Assembly (NCBI RefSeq): GCF_901933205.1 | Contig: NC_044573.1 | Coordinates: 53,315,493 to 53,379,492 of the forward strand | Source of the DNA: Camarhynchus parvulus | Taxonomy: Eukaryota; Chordata; Aves; Passeriformes; Thraupidae | Reading direction: 5' to 3' | Length of the DNA: 64,000 nt | In this document: positions 37,976 through 51,400 of the stretch, in pieces | Layout: every line of letters begins with the position of its first letter | Numbering within the stretch: the first letter of the stretch is position 1 | Made by a program: the position numbers and the translations under genes | The notes under the pieces: generated by a model | The model's database searches: none | Seen by the model: only the letters and a program-made list of their open reading frames with translations | Told to the model about the DNA's origin: nothing

Positions 37976-38849
37976 GTAAGTGCTCCAAGTGCTCATTCAT
38001 TGCAAGTCCCTCTAAGTTATCCATCAGGCAGTGTATGCATCTCCCAGTTTTGTAGCTTGCCAGTGATCTGCACAGGAGCAGGAGGCAGCATGGGCAAGCC
38101 CTCTTCCATAAACACAGTGAGGTGCTGGGGGCTGCAGAAAAGTGAATGCGACTGGGCAGATGGAGGAGAGGCTTCAGCAAGCATTTCCCTGTCGTGATGC
38201 CTGGCTTTAGGGGACAGGGTCAACCCTTGAACAGCTTGTTTCCTGTGCTTGTTCAGGTGCCTTGTATATGTATATGTATTTGTACTCACACATACACATA
38301 TTGCAGCCTACTGAGCCCTTGTTAATGGTAAACAAATAGGAGATAAAGTCAAATGTGCAAGAACCCTGACCATTTTCACATCATCTGATTTTATGAAGCA
38401 AAGAGGATTTGTTTATCTAACTTTTAAAATCTCTCATTAGCAGAGAGTGAAATAGGAGGAAGGTAAAATTGCAGCCTTTTCAAGATAATGTATAGGATAC
38501 TGTTGTGTAGAACTGTTTCTGCACTGAGGAAAGCATGGCTCTGTATAAGGAAACTATGCTTGGCTATCCTAAGTTGCTGGAGCACTATATTCTGAGCATT
38601 TCACTTCTCTCCTGAAGTAGGAGTTAAATCAGACTAATTTATGCCCAGTTGTACTAATATATCCTGATAGTGAAGCATTTGCTTCTGGCCCCAGATTACT
38701 GTTTTCATCACCCAGATACTTGCTTCTTTGCTGTGTATGCTCACATGTACAATTAAGGTCTTTTTAACATTTGTGCATTTTTCAATACCTGGATGTTCTT
38801 GACATTAAGATTGCCTCTTCATTGATCCTACAAGCTGGAGCCAAAAAAT

Positions 38850-39065
38850 TAATGATAAGACTCCTGTGACTCCTGCCTAGCCTAATAAATATGGGCTATG
38901 AGGCAATGCAATCTGCTGAAACACTGGAGCACATTTTAAACAGTCGTCATGGTGTAAATATTCCTAAGTAGAAGTCCATGGTAATCTAATACAATACTGT
39001 GATCTGCAATATGGTAATTACAACTGTGACTTGACTCATTAATTTTGGTAACAGTTGTTAAGCAG
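38850..39065. promoter_or_regulatory. Candidate conserved noncoding element
   Basis: About 215 bp with a compositional style typical of deeply conserved vertebrate noncoding elements: dense, non-repetitive, AT-rich words such as CAGTCGTCATGGTGTAAATA, GGTAATCTAATACAATACTG, ATATGGTAATTACAACTG and GACTCATTAATTTTGG. A bZIP-like TGACTCA on the reverse reading overlaps a TTAATT homeodomain core near 39037. No coding frame or transposon explains it. The call is an impression and needs alignment to prove. Confidence 0.2.
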
Positions 39066-40853
39066 CTCATTAGGTGGGTATCGAACAGCAGACGTCAATC
39101 TGGGGAGCCTCTCAAAACCTTCCAATATTTTTCTTTTCACAGCAAGCAGCAGAGCCAAGGAAGGAGGAGGCTGGACTTTGGGACTTCTGAGCTCTTAAAT
39201 TCCAGGTACTTTGTGATCTTGACAAACACTGTGTTTGCTTTGTGAGCCAGAATTAGGCAAAGATATGGAAGTGTAACATATTTAAACTCCTGGGCTTGAA
39301 AAATTCCCCTTCGTTGCTCAAAATGGTTTTTTTCCAGCAGACCCTCCAGTTTCTACTGGCAAACAGAGGGGATAATATGGTGCATCCCTTTATGGGATTG
39401 CACAGAACTGGTCTGTGCTTTCACTTTCTCATTTCACACCACAATGTTCTAAAAGAACAATTTTTGGTGCTTACTTGTATTAATTCAGCTAAAGTACATC
39501 AGTTGGAAATAAACGAGCATTAGTTCTTCATGTATCTGTATGCTGGTTATGGTGAACAAGATCACAAAATTCACAAACATGAAAATTAAGCTGCCAATGA
39601 CAAGCACATGAGGTATAACATGTTGAACATACACTTTATCTCCCTGCTTCTGCATATTTCATCAATCTGCTGTTGAGCACTTAAAGAAATGGTGTGACAA
39701 TGTCCAAGACCGACCAAAAATGGACAGTGCTGGCTAGATAGCCACTCTGCACAGAGATAATTAGATTTGACTTCAAGCATTTAGCTTTTCCTTGAGCAGA
39801 TTGCATAGGGGAATTTGAATACACTGTTCTGAAGCTGACTGACTACAAATAGCAATGCCAATACATAGTTGCAAGTCAACATTCAGCTGCATTGTCCATG
39901 GATTTGCACATAGTTTAATCTTTGAGCTTAATGAAGCCTGAAAGTTGTCAAACTTGTCTTCTCCTCCCTTCTACAAAACATATCAAGCCAGGCAGAAAAG
40001 TGCCAAAATCACTATCAAACTCTACAGTATAGAAGGAAAAGCTGAAGTTATTCAAAAGTTGTTAGCAAAATCTCCCAGTTCAACCCTGCAATGCTTTTGG
40101 CAGGAATAGAGGTGGAAGGTCAGCATCTGAATAGTGTCTCCTGGCCAGTATATCACAGGTAGCTTTCTGTTGGTTCATTTCCCCTCCTGTCTGCAGCCAT
40201 GAGTGGTGTCAGTCTCCAGAAAACAAGAACCATCATGGTGAAGTTTCGTTTCAGAGCAATAGGGTACTGTAACTGGGACATAGTTTCTCTGTTGTAAAAG
40301 CTTAATCTGCTTTCTTATTACTAGTCTTCTTTCCTGCGGTTGTAAAAGCTTATGCATTTCTTACTCCACATTATCAGCTCAAGAGATATCCTGACTCTGA
40401 CGTATAAACACTTCCTCGCAAAGTAAATTATAATTTTTTGATATGTAGACCAATTAAACCAATGGTGCAATATAACTGCCTTTCAGACATTTAAGTATTT
40501 TTATCCCCCATGTGACTAAGTAGATTGGATGGTGCTTTTCATCTGCTTTTTCCTATCCTCTTCTTTAATCATCCTTATTTCATTCTTGATAAACAATTAT
40601 GCTGAATAACACCATAGAGGCCATACTACTAGGAGAAGCACTACTAGTGGCAGCATTGGAGTGACAAACACTGTCACTCAAATGTATGTTTATGCCAGAC
40701 TTAAGTTTAGCTTAGAAATGAGAGCTGTTAACTCCTTACTATGAGGAGTAAAGATTCTGCTGAATCTTTGCAAACTGGGCTTAAAAGGCTCCAGTGCCTC
40801 ACTGAGTCCGCTGGAGAGTAGGGTAGCTTTGATGATTTTTTAGTAGTTTGGTG

Positions 40854-40868
40854 TTTTTTTTTTTTTTT
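40854..40868. repeat. Poly(T) run, 15 bp
   Basis: A short uninterrupted T run in AT-rich sequence. It has no recognisable element attached. Confidence 0.9.
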
Positions 40869-43800
40869 CCTGACATACTTTCTATTATTCAGCCACGTAT
40901 GTACTAAGACTTTAAAAAGCCTTTTCTCCTTCCTGTCTCACTCCCTCTCCCCCACCCCAAATACAGTCTGGCTGCTGTTGAGTGCAAGCTTTCTCCCTTG
41001 GGTCCCCTTCAGATAGGAACATAATTTTTTGTCTCTATCTTGCTAAGTGTCTGTCTATTTTCAAGCCTTACTGGCAAAATTCTCCTTCTCCACTCTTTAA
41101 ATTTAATTCTGAAAAATAAATTTTAGTAGGATTCTGGCTATATGAAATATGCTGCAGGTCGGTTCCACCTCCCCTAATGTGCTATCAAAAATTGATTGTC
41201 TATTCCAAGTTAGTTCCCCAGGTTCCTTCTGTAGTCAGTGGAGAGACAAATGATTTAGCTCATCCTAAATAAGTATTAGAGGACAAACTTCAAGTTATAT
41301 ATAGACTGGATAATATTGTGAAGAATTCTCTTCCCTCTTAATTGTATAACCAAGACCCCAGTACACCTCAAAGTCAGTTTGGATCTAAATTCTGACAGCC
41401 CATCTGGTTTCTCAGTGCACAAGCAATTTTGCATTGTGTGAAGGAAGTTTTATTTGATGCCAAGCTCAGCCAGCCATTCTTATGTGGAATAAGCAATTTA
41501 TTCTTCCCCTAGTTGATATTTTTCATTCATCCCTTAAAGGAGAAACTGCTGGATTTTGTAAGTGCTCCAACAAACACTTGTCTAAACTCCTGTAGGAGTG
41601 ACACCAGAGTTCAAGTGATAGCAGAAAGGCAAGCACTTGATTGATCCTCGAAAGTGTTACTAACACTCACTTCCCTGTCTACCTCTTTCTGCATCACTCA
41701 CTGTCACATATTTTTAGAGCAGAGCACTTTCTCTCCTCCAGCTCCGTTTTGTGCCTTCTCTTTGCTGCATGAGCTGTTTGCCAGAGGTGGGAATTGAAAA
41801 GAAAAAATTCTTTGCTAGATCACTTCTTATGGTTGCCTGCTCCCTGAAAAAGAAAAAAAAAGCTGCACTAAATAGAAGTTCTGTTTAGCTTTTAGGCAAA
41901 CACAAAACCCCACAAATCTGCAAAAAGTTCCTCCACTCAAAGAGTCAAACTATTTCAAGCCTGGACAAGCACAGAGATGTTGACTCTTGTTTGAAGTTGG
42001 GCCAGTCTGTCATGGTCTAGCACTGGTAGCATCTTTGGTCCATGTCTGGAGGGTGTGAGCCCTGGTGGGAACTGCTAAATGTGTCATAGCTGAGACAGAA
42101 AGGCAGAGACAGGGAAGAGGGAGAATGATGCAAGTCCTTAGAAGTGTTTGTTTTGCCTCAGATTTCCCATTTAATGTTTGTATTGCTCTCCAATGAGGCG
42201 GATAACTGTGCAGTGAGTGAAGGAAGCTGCCTAAACATTTTTTACCTCTTTTACTGAAGTCAGTCCCCCAAAGTATCTTCTATAGAACTTTTTATTTTGC
42301 AATTTCATTTTCTCCCATTCTTTATTTCCTATGAAATCCTTCATGAGATACAGCACTTTTTCTCATCATCAGATTTGGCTGCATCCCAGAGGCAAATTTT
42401 CTAAAAAATGTTTCTATCTATCAGTAAGTTACTGGAGAAGTTATAAGAAGAAGAAGAAAAAAAAAGGAATAAATTCTGCTTTGAGGAAGCAGATTTTGTC
42501 AGCTACTCCTTATTTTAAATAGTTCCAAAATTGAGAAATTCTAATAAGCTGCTTCTTCATATAAAGAAAAATTGCCATACATTGTAAAGCAGTTGAATTA
42601 GTTCATAAACTGAGTATGCTGTGTGCGGTTACTCAGTTACGACCCACTAGATACAATCAATAATTCTGCCCTATCATTGTACCATAACAATATTGCCTAG
42701 GCATAAAGGGCTTGCAAAATCCACATCTATTATGAGCTACTGTCTCAGTTTTTCTATTGCAGTTCCTCACAATCTACTTTTTTATGTGTGTCAAGCCTCA
42801 TCTGTAGGGGAAGAATAATTTAGAAGATCAGTAATGGGATGTGGAACATTTCACCTCCAGGTCACTTGTTTGAATCTAACCCTGAACCAGTAGTGATTGA
42901 AAATCATTGCCATGTGATTGCTTTCTTTTGCTGGCCTAATGGATATGAACCGTTGGTCCTAGTCTATAGCACAAAGGACGTGTGTCCACATCTAAAATCT
43001 TCCTTTGGAATGCAGTTAGCCTCTTTACACTCCCAGCAGAGAGAGGACCTAGGTGGAATGAGTGATAGTGAATGAATTGCCTTACCCCCACAACCTGCAG
43101 TAACCTTTTCATGTAAGTGAGATATTCTGGTAGAGTTATGGAGAAATTTTATTGCCTACATGATACTCTGCTGAGAGATAGCAAACCAAGTCAGATCATG
43201 TCCCGTATTGTTTGAGTGCTTAACTTTACAAAAGAGGTACAATGTTTTAAGAGTGACTCTCCAACCTCCACTACCTATCAAGAAAAAAGTTCAGCAAAGA
43301 TTTAAATGGTCCTGAAAAACATTAGAAAATGTGTGGAGATAGTGAAGACAGGTTAGGGGGAAAAAAGGCAGAGGCGATGATTATACAGAAAAAAAAAACC
43401 AACAGAAATAATTACATTATAAGCCTAAGGTTTGTGACTTGATTAATATACCACAAATTGTCCAGCAAAACTGGCCCTTTTATGTTGGGTTTGTAGTTAT
43501 GAAGCTCAGCTTCTGTAACTGATGCAGTTTGCCTAAGATCCTTCCCTTGTCTTTCCTTCTTTTCTTTTGGATTGATCTATGTGGTTGCTCGTTAGACATC
43601 GTCTGTAACTCATTCTCTGTAGCCTGCAGAAGAGGTCTGTACTCACACCAGAGGGGGGAACTGTTATTTTTAGAAGGCACTGTTTGGGATCTGTGGGGGC
43701 TTTCTGGGAATAAACCATTTTCTTGATTTACATTTTCTGTACTGTTACCTGAGCTGGCTCAAGGGGCAGATGGGCACGACAATGGAAATAGCCCTGACTG

Positions 43801-44398
43801 TGATGCTGGTGCCTCCTTTCCTCTGTCTCATGGGGCATGAGGCACTTGAAGTACAGAAGCTACAAAGCTGTATTTCTCAGTGCTTCCTCAACTCATATCT
43901 AGTTCTCCTTTCATGGGTGTTTTTGTTTTCTCAGGGCAGACAGTGCAAGGAATACTCTTATTATTTTATTCCACAAGACCAGACAAAACAAAATCAGATT
44001 AAATCTGTGAAGCACAAGCAGAGGAGCAGAGGGTTTGTTATTACTCTAACCATAAAGAGCTGTTTTAATCAAAGAGCTCTTAATTCTTCCTCTGATCTGC
44101 TTAGGTAAAATCCTTTTTGAATTAGTATGAGTAATGACAAATCTGAAAGCTAAGGTGAGACTTCAAGATTTGGCTCTATATGATTTTGGGCATTTGTTTG
44201 TTTTGTAATGCAGGTCCTCACATTTCAGTACAAAGCAGTGTGCGATACCAATGCAGGGGAAAAAGCAATGAAAAACTAGGACTGTACTGCTGCCCTCCAG
44301 GAGCCAGTAAGAATAATGTCTTAGATTATAAGAAAGGGCAGCAGCAATATCACCAGTGCAAAGTACAAGTAACAACTTCTGGCTCCTTTATCACTGAC

Positions 44399-44419
44399 TT
44401 TTTTTTTTTTTTTTTTTTT
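44399..44419. repeat. Poly(T) run, 21 bp
   Basis: Uninterrupted run of 21 T. It could be a minus-strand retroposon tail, but no parent element is recognised on either side. Confidence 0.9.
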
Positions 44420-45689
44420 GCCAATTTAAGATCAAGATCTTAGAAAGAATTACATTCTGTCTTAGGAGAAACTGACAGAAACACATTTTCAATTACCAGC
44501 GGGTGACAACAGAACAACAATGTTGGTACTTTTTTAAACAAGGTTATTTCTTGGTTTACAGAGGCGACTATTTATAAATGACTGAACAAGATTCTCTTAC
44601 AAATGATCTTATTTTTAAAAAAGAAAAGCCCTCATTTGGGGAATGGAGATGTTCAATTTATATCATATACTCTGTTTTAAAGGGCAAGGGGTCTTTGTGC
44701 ACAGAATAGTTGCAGTAAAAATATTTTGAATTGATCAGTTCTTCAAATAAAATCTGACTGTGTGGTGGGGTCTGTTCTGCCATCTCTTTACATGGACACT
44801 GCATCCTGCCAGACTTCAGTGACCCCCATCTGTGTTCTGTCCTGTGTGAACAAGGTCCTAAAAGAGAGTGTGGTATGGTCTGTAAATCACCACCTCTTTG
44901 AAGGTAGAACAATGCTTTACTGCGCAACCACAGGAACCAGCAGGGGCATAAACTCACTTACAGATAACACACATTAGAGTGCTATCATTAAGGAGAATAA
45001 AGAAATTTTGCAGTTTTTCTGTGCACTGAAATGTATACTTTCAGTGAGCTAAGCAGAGGGGGACGAAAGGTAATAGCTCTTGTTTCTATGTGATTATAAT
45101 GAAGAAAGAAATTTTTCTACACTATTCCTGCTTAAATATTTATCTTATTTGAGCTTTGTCAATATAAAAAACCTGAACTGTACAGTAAGATGACCTGGAA
45201 CAACCACCTTTCTGATGGCTATGCACAGCTCAGCAGTGCTGGAAATGACTGCATTACACAGATGCAGGAGTCAGAAAATGATCCAAGCACAAGGCAGCCT
45301 GACTCCCACATAATGGGGCACTTTGTGAGATTGTAAACCAGGTGATGTATAAATTACACCAGTATAACAGCCCTTGGTATGTAAAGGAGTCACATAAACA
45401 TGGCAGGCAGTGTGGTACCTGGGAGCTGGAAGCTGGTAGCAGTAAAGTAGCAAAGAGCTCGTAACAGATGGATTCCAATTTGACATATGTTGATACAATC
45501 CTAAACCTGGCTGGCATCAATACTGAAGCTGTATCCATTCATGTTAGGATGATAGCCCTGACAAATGCTAGGCCTTTCTGGTACTGCTTTAGTGAATTTT
45601 TACAAATCTGGAAGTGTCGTGGTCATGCATGTGTGCTCTCTTCCAGAAAGGAAGGGATGACAGTCCCGTTGAAATCTCTGGGCAATAAC

Positions 45690-45900
45690 AGAAGGCTGGA
45701 AGGAGTGATCTGATGCTGAAGTCTGCCATTGAACATCCAGCCTCAGAGATCAGGTGTGATCAAAGACTTGGTGTTGATGGAGGACTTTAAATACCCAAGC
45801 ATCTTCTGGAAAGTTGGTATGGTGACAAACAGCCTGTCAAGCAGTTCTTACCCCACCTTCAAAGAACTTAACAGAAATTCCTTGCAGAGAGGCAGCTTGC
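45690..45900 (+). mobile_element. Doubtful LINE endonuclease-like remnant
   Basis: The plus-strand frame here contains KDLVLMEDFKYPSIFWK. It resembles the CR1 endonuclease signature in which a hydrophobic strand leads into a GDFN-type motif, then YPDICW. The G of GDFN is replaced by E and N by K, so a catalytic copy is excluded. The sequence before and after does not align convincingly with CR1 by eye, so this may be a coincidental match or a diverged LINE of another CR1 subfamily. Confidence 0.35.
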
Positions 45901-47817
45901 GTGAGAACAGTTGTGAAGTAACAGAGGGCACAATTCTTAGGAATGAAAAGTGAGAGAAAGAAGAATAAACCTAAAAGACTACAGAAGAAGCATGACCTTG
46001 GCAAAAAAAATGTAGGAAAAAAAAAAGGGGTGTCCCTGGGGACAATCAGCTTGACATGTGTAAAAGATCTAATTCTGAAGAAGAATAAACAGTGCCTCAT
46101 ATTCTCTCTGAGTAGGGCAATGGGAAATAAGTTTCAATTGCAAAATATTTTAAAATCCGTGAAGACAGTTAGACCCTCAAATGGATTGCTTAGGGTAGAT
46201 GTGGTATTTCCCTTGGGATAGTTTCTAGGGACATGATAGACAAAGCATTATGAACAATTCAAGTACAGCTGGTATTGCATGGGAGTCATGGAGTGGGGAA
46301 GCTTTTCCCCATGATGAGGAAATTCAGTCTTCTTCTTATAAGAGAGATGAAATTTGAGATGACTCAAACACTAGCCTTCAAGGGAAAGAAAATTTTTTGG
46401 CATTAAAGACTTCTAAAAATCTCCCAGCTTCCTCATTGTTCAAGATGAAAATTTTATCTATATAAAATTATGCAAGCTTTAATTTTTCTTTCTGGTTCAT
46501 TTAACTATTTCAGAAACATTTAATTGGGCTAAATATCTTTCCCACATAAGTATTTTTTGCCTCAAAACTTTTTTACATACCTATCATATATTAGTCATTT
46601 TCCAAATAGTAATTTTTCTTTTCTGTTCTGCTCTTTCTTATACAAGAAATATGTTTTAAATTGGTCTAGTACAACAAATTCCTGTTGTTGAGCAGCTTGT
46701 AAATTGTCACTGCTCTTTAAGCAATGGGGGAACATTTTAAATTTTGGTAAGAAAAAGAGCTTTGCCTCCCCTGAATCTGAGAAATTTAAAGAAACTGAAT
46801 TATAGATTGGTAGTAATAGGAATAACAATTAACATTTAATATGTAAATTAATATTATGCACCATTCAGGTCTGGACATATTTTCCCTTAAAGCTCCTGGT
46901 TTGGACAAAACAAAGCTTGCAATTATCAGAAACAGGAAGGATGCTAAATGAACTATAATGTCAAATCCTAAAAAGGCTAAAAGATGAAGTTTGCTCCATG
47001 GCCTTCCCAGGATTCATTCTATTGCTGAACTGTGCTTTCCACCCAAAAAGCCACTTCCCAAATCTCAGATAAAATAGAAATTACCATCAGTGGAAGAAAA
47101 CCTCAGTTAAGATCCATGACCTTAATACTGTCAGCGGACAAATCTGTGCCAGTTATAATTTTTTCCCCAGCAAGATTTATTCCAAAAGGGCTGAAATGCT
47201 TCAATTTTTCTCTGAAAATTTTCACCCCAGTTTATTTGTTTACCTCCTCCCCACAGCCTTTATGCTTGCTGCTGAGCTTGAGAGGACATGAAACATTTTC
47301 CCTGGCACCTGCAGTAGTCCTGGGATCCTTCTTTAAAGCCAAAATTATATATTCACAGTAGGAGGACTGGTTCAGATAATCACAGGTCCAGAGGCCTGGA
47401 CTACTACTTAGGCTGGAAATATCCGAAGATTAGTTTTTTCCAGTGCTGTTTCCCTAATTTTGTTTCTGGACTATGATGGAAAAAGGCACAGAAGAAATAC
47501 TTTATAGAAAGGCAGAAGAGTCTAGGGGAGAGAATGGACTCTCTGCATATTTTAGAAAAGACTTTATTTTAGACTTAGTTTTATACAATAGTGAAAAATT
47601 ATGTCAGAATAAAGTTAGTTGCCTCTTTCAAAATGTTGCAAGTTGCACAAAATCTATTGCCAGTAACTTGTATATTGCCCTGTGGCTAAGTATCTCACAT
47701 TATACTTATTCAATATATGTTACTATATGGAAGCTATGCATGTGTTTATGGCACATTTTTTTGTGAATCAGTTTGCAAGAATGACTTGTGGAATTTTTGG
47801 TGCTGTGTTACTTGCGG

Positions 47818-47840
47818 TTTTTTTTTTTTTTTTTTTTTTT
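47818..47840. repeat. Poly(T) run, 23 bp
   Basis: Uninterrupted run of 23 T about 115 bp upstream of the degraded LTR. It could be a retroposon tail on the minus strand. No element is identified. Confidence 0.9.
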
Positions 47841-47956
47841 GACAGATGGGAGTCGGAAGGTAGGAAAGGGCTTGTTTACGTGGAGAAAGCAGACTAAACC
47901 GGAACAGCCATATTGGCTACATTTCAATTAGAAGACACAGTACATTATTTACATGT

Positions 47957-48403
47957 TGTGATGGGTTGACCTTGGTCATCTACCAACCACCCACTCAGCC
48001 ACTTTCCTGCTCTCTCTCATCAAGAAGATGGAGGAGAAAATTATGGAGAGTCTCCTGGCTTGAGATAAAGACAAGTAATTTATCAATTACCATCACAGGC
48101 AAAATGGAATTTACTTGCAGAAAGTATCGCTACATGTCCATTGGGTGTACGTGGCCCAGCGTTGATGGTGGGGAGCTGTGTCCAGCACAGTGTAGCCCTG
48201 AAGATGCTCTCTGTGCTTCCCTCTGCCTTCCCACATCCAACACACATGCACTGACAAAGTGTCCCCTAGCGGAGACAATGGAAGTGTCTTAACAGTGGAG
48301 GTCCTTGAGCACAAGTTATGTTTTATGGACTTATTTATTGAGCTCACAGCCGAGGAGTGGCAAAACCACCTTTGTTCAACATGGTGCCACGCTATTTAAT
48401 TCA
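47957..48403 (-). mobile_element. Degraded solitary avian ERV LTR, minus strand
   Basis: The left edge (TGTGATGGGTTGACCTTGG) and the adjoining GAGATAAAGACAAG, TCAATTACCATCACAGGCAA and TTTACTTGCAGAAAGTA follow the terminal part of a bird ERV LTR that I know in the opposite orientation. The right edge, TGGTGCCACGC followed by TATTTAATTCA, resembles the other terminus (which on the sense strand starts with TG and a GCGTGGCA motif). On the minus strand an AATAAA signal is present near 48335-48345. The middle portion aligns poorly, so the copy is old, shortened and diverged. I see no matching target-site duplication. No viral genes flank it. Confidence 0.6.
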
Positions 48404-51400
48404 CTCTATTGGAGGTTTTCTTCCTCTTTTTAAAAATATTTAATCTGTCACTGAAATAAGCATGATAATATGATGGTGAGATATAACAAGTGAGCAATGA
48501 CAAAAGATCAGTTAATGCAAACAACACAGGGCAGGCATAGAAGACAGAGGAGATACAGAGGAATGACCAGGCTGGTAGGTTGCATATGGCCATGAAAAAT
48601 GGAAATATACAATTTAAGTGAAATTAATGTTTCTTCTCATGTTGATTCTTTAGACATCATTCATGTGATTTTTTTCAGCAGCTCAACTGATTTAAATAGC
48701 TACTTCCAACTTTCTGTAACTCCAAACCTGCAGTCTGAAGTTTCTACCAGTGCAATGTAGCCACTAAATCAGACCTGATTTTCTCCAGATGTTGAGCATC
48801 TGTCATTCTTAATTAAAGGAACAGGAGTTAGCACTGTGGAAAATCATGTGCTTTTAAAGGTGACTTGTAGTGGGATGGAAAACTGGAATTTTTCCCTTTC
48901 TTCTTCTTCATGATGTGCAAGAATAGCTAGAAAACTTTCTCCTTTTGAGACTGAGTTTATTTAAGTGATGTGCTTAGAAATATCAGGAATATAAAATCAT
49001 GTATTTCCTGGTTTTGGTAGGGGAATCTTTGGAGGCCTCATCTCCACATATCATTTATTTGTCCTGAGGTGTGGCTGTGCAGGGATCAGTGCTGCACTGT
49101 GCATATGTGATTTGTGCAGCATCTGGCACAATCTTTATTTGCTCTTAAAAGCTCTGCGGATTTTAAATCTTAAACAAAAGAGTGTTTTCTCACAAGTTTT
49201 TTAAGGTAGAGATGTTGAATTAGTGTGTTTGATTTAAGAAAGGGAAACAAAATTCCTTCTCCATTTCATCAGTGCGGGAAGAAAATATTTTGGCTTGGCC
49301 TTACATGGTTAACCTGGGAAACATTCAGTATATATCATTGTTTATGATTAAAATATGTTTTGTATAAATGTTTTTAGAATTGTGAGCATAACAGACTTTC
49401 AAATATTTGGTTCATGTTAGTGACCTTTCTCTAAATAGAAGGTGGTAGTCAAAAATGGAAAAGATACTTTATTCTTCTTCAGCCTCAATAAAACTAAATG
49501 TTTTGGACAATATATTTAGATCAGTTAGACTATTTGAATTAACCAATTTCCATTTCTGTTTTGATTTTTTTTTCTGCCATAACAAGATAGATTCCTCTTC
49601 TGGTTTTAAAGTTTTCCTAGAAAACCAAACCAAATTAAACCAAAATGAACTACTGCAAAAATATAGATTACAACTCTGAATTCTAGAAATAAATAATGAA
49701 GGCCCAAAATAAAACATGTGAATTAAAAAATTAGCAAATATTCAGGGACCTTTATGAGATTTGTAAGAAAGGAGCAAAACCAGAAACATATTGATTCTGT
49801 TTTCATTTGTAGGGTGCTTCAGAAAGAGTTTTAAGTCAAATGTTTAAGTAGGAATCTGTCCTTTGGAGCTTCCTATGTTTTCCCTTCCACTCTCTTGGTA
49901 CTTCTGTCTACTCTGAAAGACTTAATTGTGCAGAGACAAGCTATCTTTTTCAGCTGAGTCAGAGGCACCCATAAAATCTGAGCAGTTCAAATCAGTTGGA
50001 GAAAATGTAAACAGGCTCAATCACGCATGAAAGCTTTCTCACAGTGTGCAAATGTAGAATATAATTTGAGAGTTTCAGAAGTGCAAAAACTTGTATTGTT
50101 TGCATGGTGAGATCAAGGTTAATAAAAGAGGTGCTGAAGCAGAAAGATGGCTTCCACAGGCACAAGGAGCAGAGCATGAAGGTTTTTTCACTGAACAAGG
50201 ATTAATCAAGCATCTTTGACAGTTTAAAAAGACACTTCATGCAAGGAAGTGTTAGTATCTTTTCATCTGTAAGGAAAAGATGATCCACAAAATCACTAAG
50301 GCAACTTCCCTGGCTCTGTATGCTCAGCTGCTCTTGATTTCACAGGAAAACAAAAGCATGGAAGAAAAGACAGAACTGACTTTTGTAGATAAATATATGG
50401 ACTTTTGTTTTACTTTTGGTAAGGTTAAAGAATGGAGTGGAAGGATGTGCTAGATTATTTTGTGCTATGATATTTTAAACAGTAGCCAGAACCTTTAAAC
50501 AGATTAGTGCAGCACACAGTTCATTTTCCATACTTGGTGCTTTATCTTACAGGCTGGAAGTCTTTGTTAAACTGAATGATTTCACTTTTCTTCTTCCTTT
50601 GGACCTGTAATTGTAATGAGAATAAATCCTGATAACTGTAGCATTTGAATGGTGTGCTGAAGTACCAAAACCCAAGGGGTTTTTTGTATGTAGCTAATAT
50701 GCTTCCTACTAACAGTGTCAATACTGATCCTTCATTCCTGTGAGCATATGTTCTGTAGTTTCTTTTTGATCAGCATTTGAGTTGGAAACAATCTGCCTAG
50801 ATTGTCAGGGGTTCTTTAGATATTGTGAGAGGAAATAAAGACCCCTTTATCTCTTACTTCTCCTCAATTTGTTTGGGATCCTTCTATCCAAAAGATGTAG
50901 GACAAATGCCTATTTTGTTAAAATAGCTCAGTCTCGATTTTTGTATAACCTATGTTTAAAGAACATTACAGCTTTTCACAAATCCTTTCACTTTAAAAAA
51001 CAAGCAGGCAGGAAAATATTAGGAGTTGTGGCATTGTCGAGTTAGGTGTGACTAAACCTCAAACTAATAATGAGTTTTAACATGTGGTGTGTAATTTACA
51101 GAAAATAAAATTAAACTCTGATGGATCTTCTTCACACCGAGGTTAAAAAAAAAAACAACCCACGAAAACAAAACCACAGCTTTACTGAGAAAAAAATACA
51201 GAGTGAGCTGAAAACTACAGCTTTTTTGATTTTCAAGATAAAAAGTAGATCTGAATAGGGAAATTGGCTCTTCCAAGACCTCCTCTCTGTATGAAAGGGA
51301 GTGATATTAGAGAGGCTTTAAGGGTTTCACATTCACACAGTTGTGAAGCAGCTGGTTCAAGGTACACCACAGTGAAGCACATTGATCATTAGAGAAAAGC

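Larger units (their letters stand above)
33851..38849. other. Single-copy noncoding DNA, about 5 kb
   Basis: No gene recognised. It contains a polypyrimidine tract at 36625-36752 and a splice-bracketed segment at 37905-37975, listed separately. The stretch immediately after the CR1 fragment (33851-34060) might be further decayed CR1, but I cannot align it. Confidence 0.5.
39066..47956. other. Single-copy noncoding DNA, about 8.9 kb, with poly(T) runs
   Basis: No gene recognised. T runs at 40854-40868, 44399-44419 and 47818-47840 and a doubtful LINE-like remnant at 45690-45900 are the only marked features. The area around 42600-42760 is AT-rich and non-repetitive. Open frames up to 112 codons have no recognisable domain. 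Confidence 0.5.
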
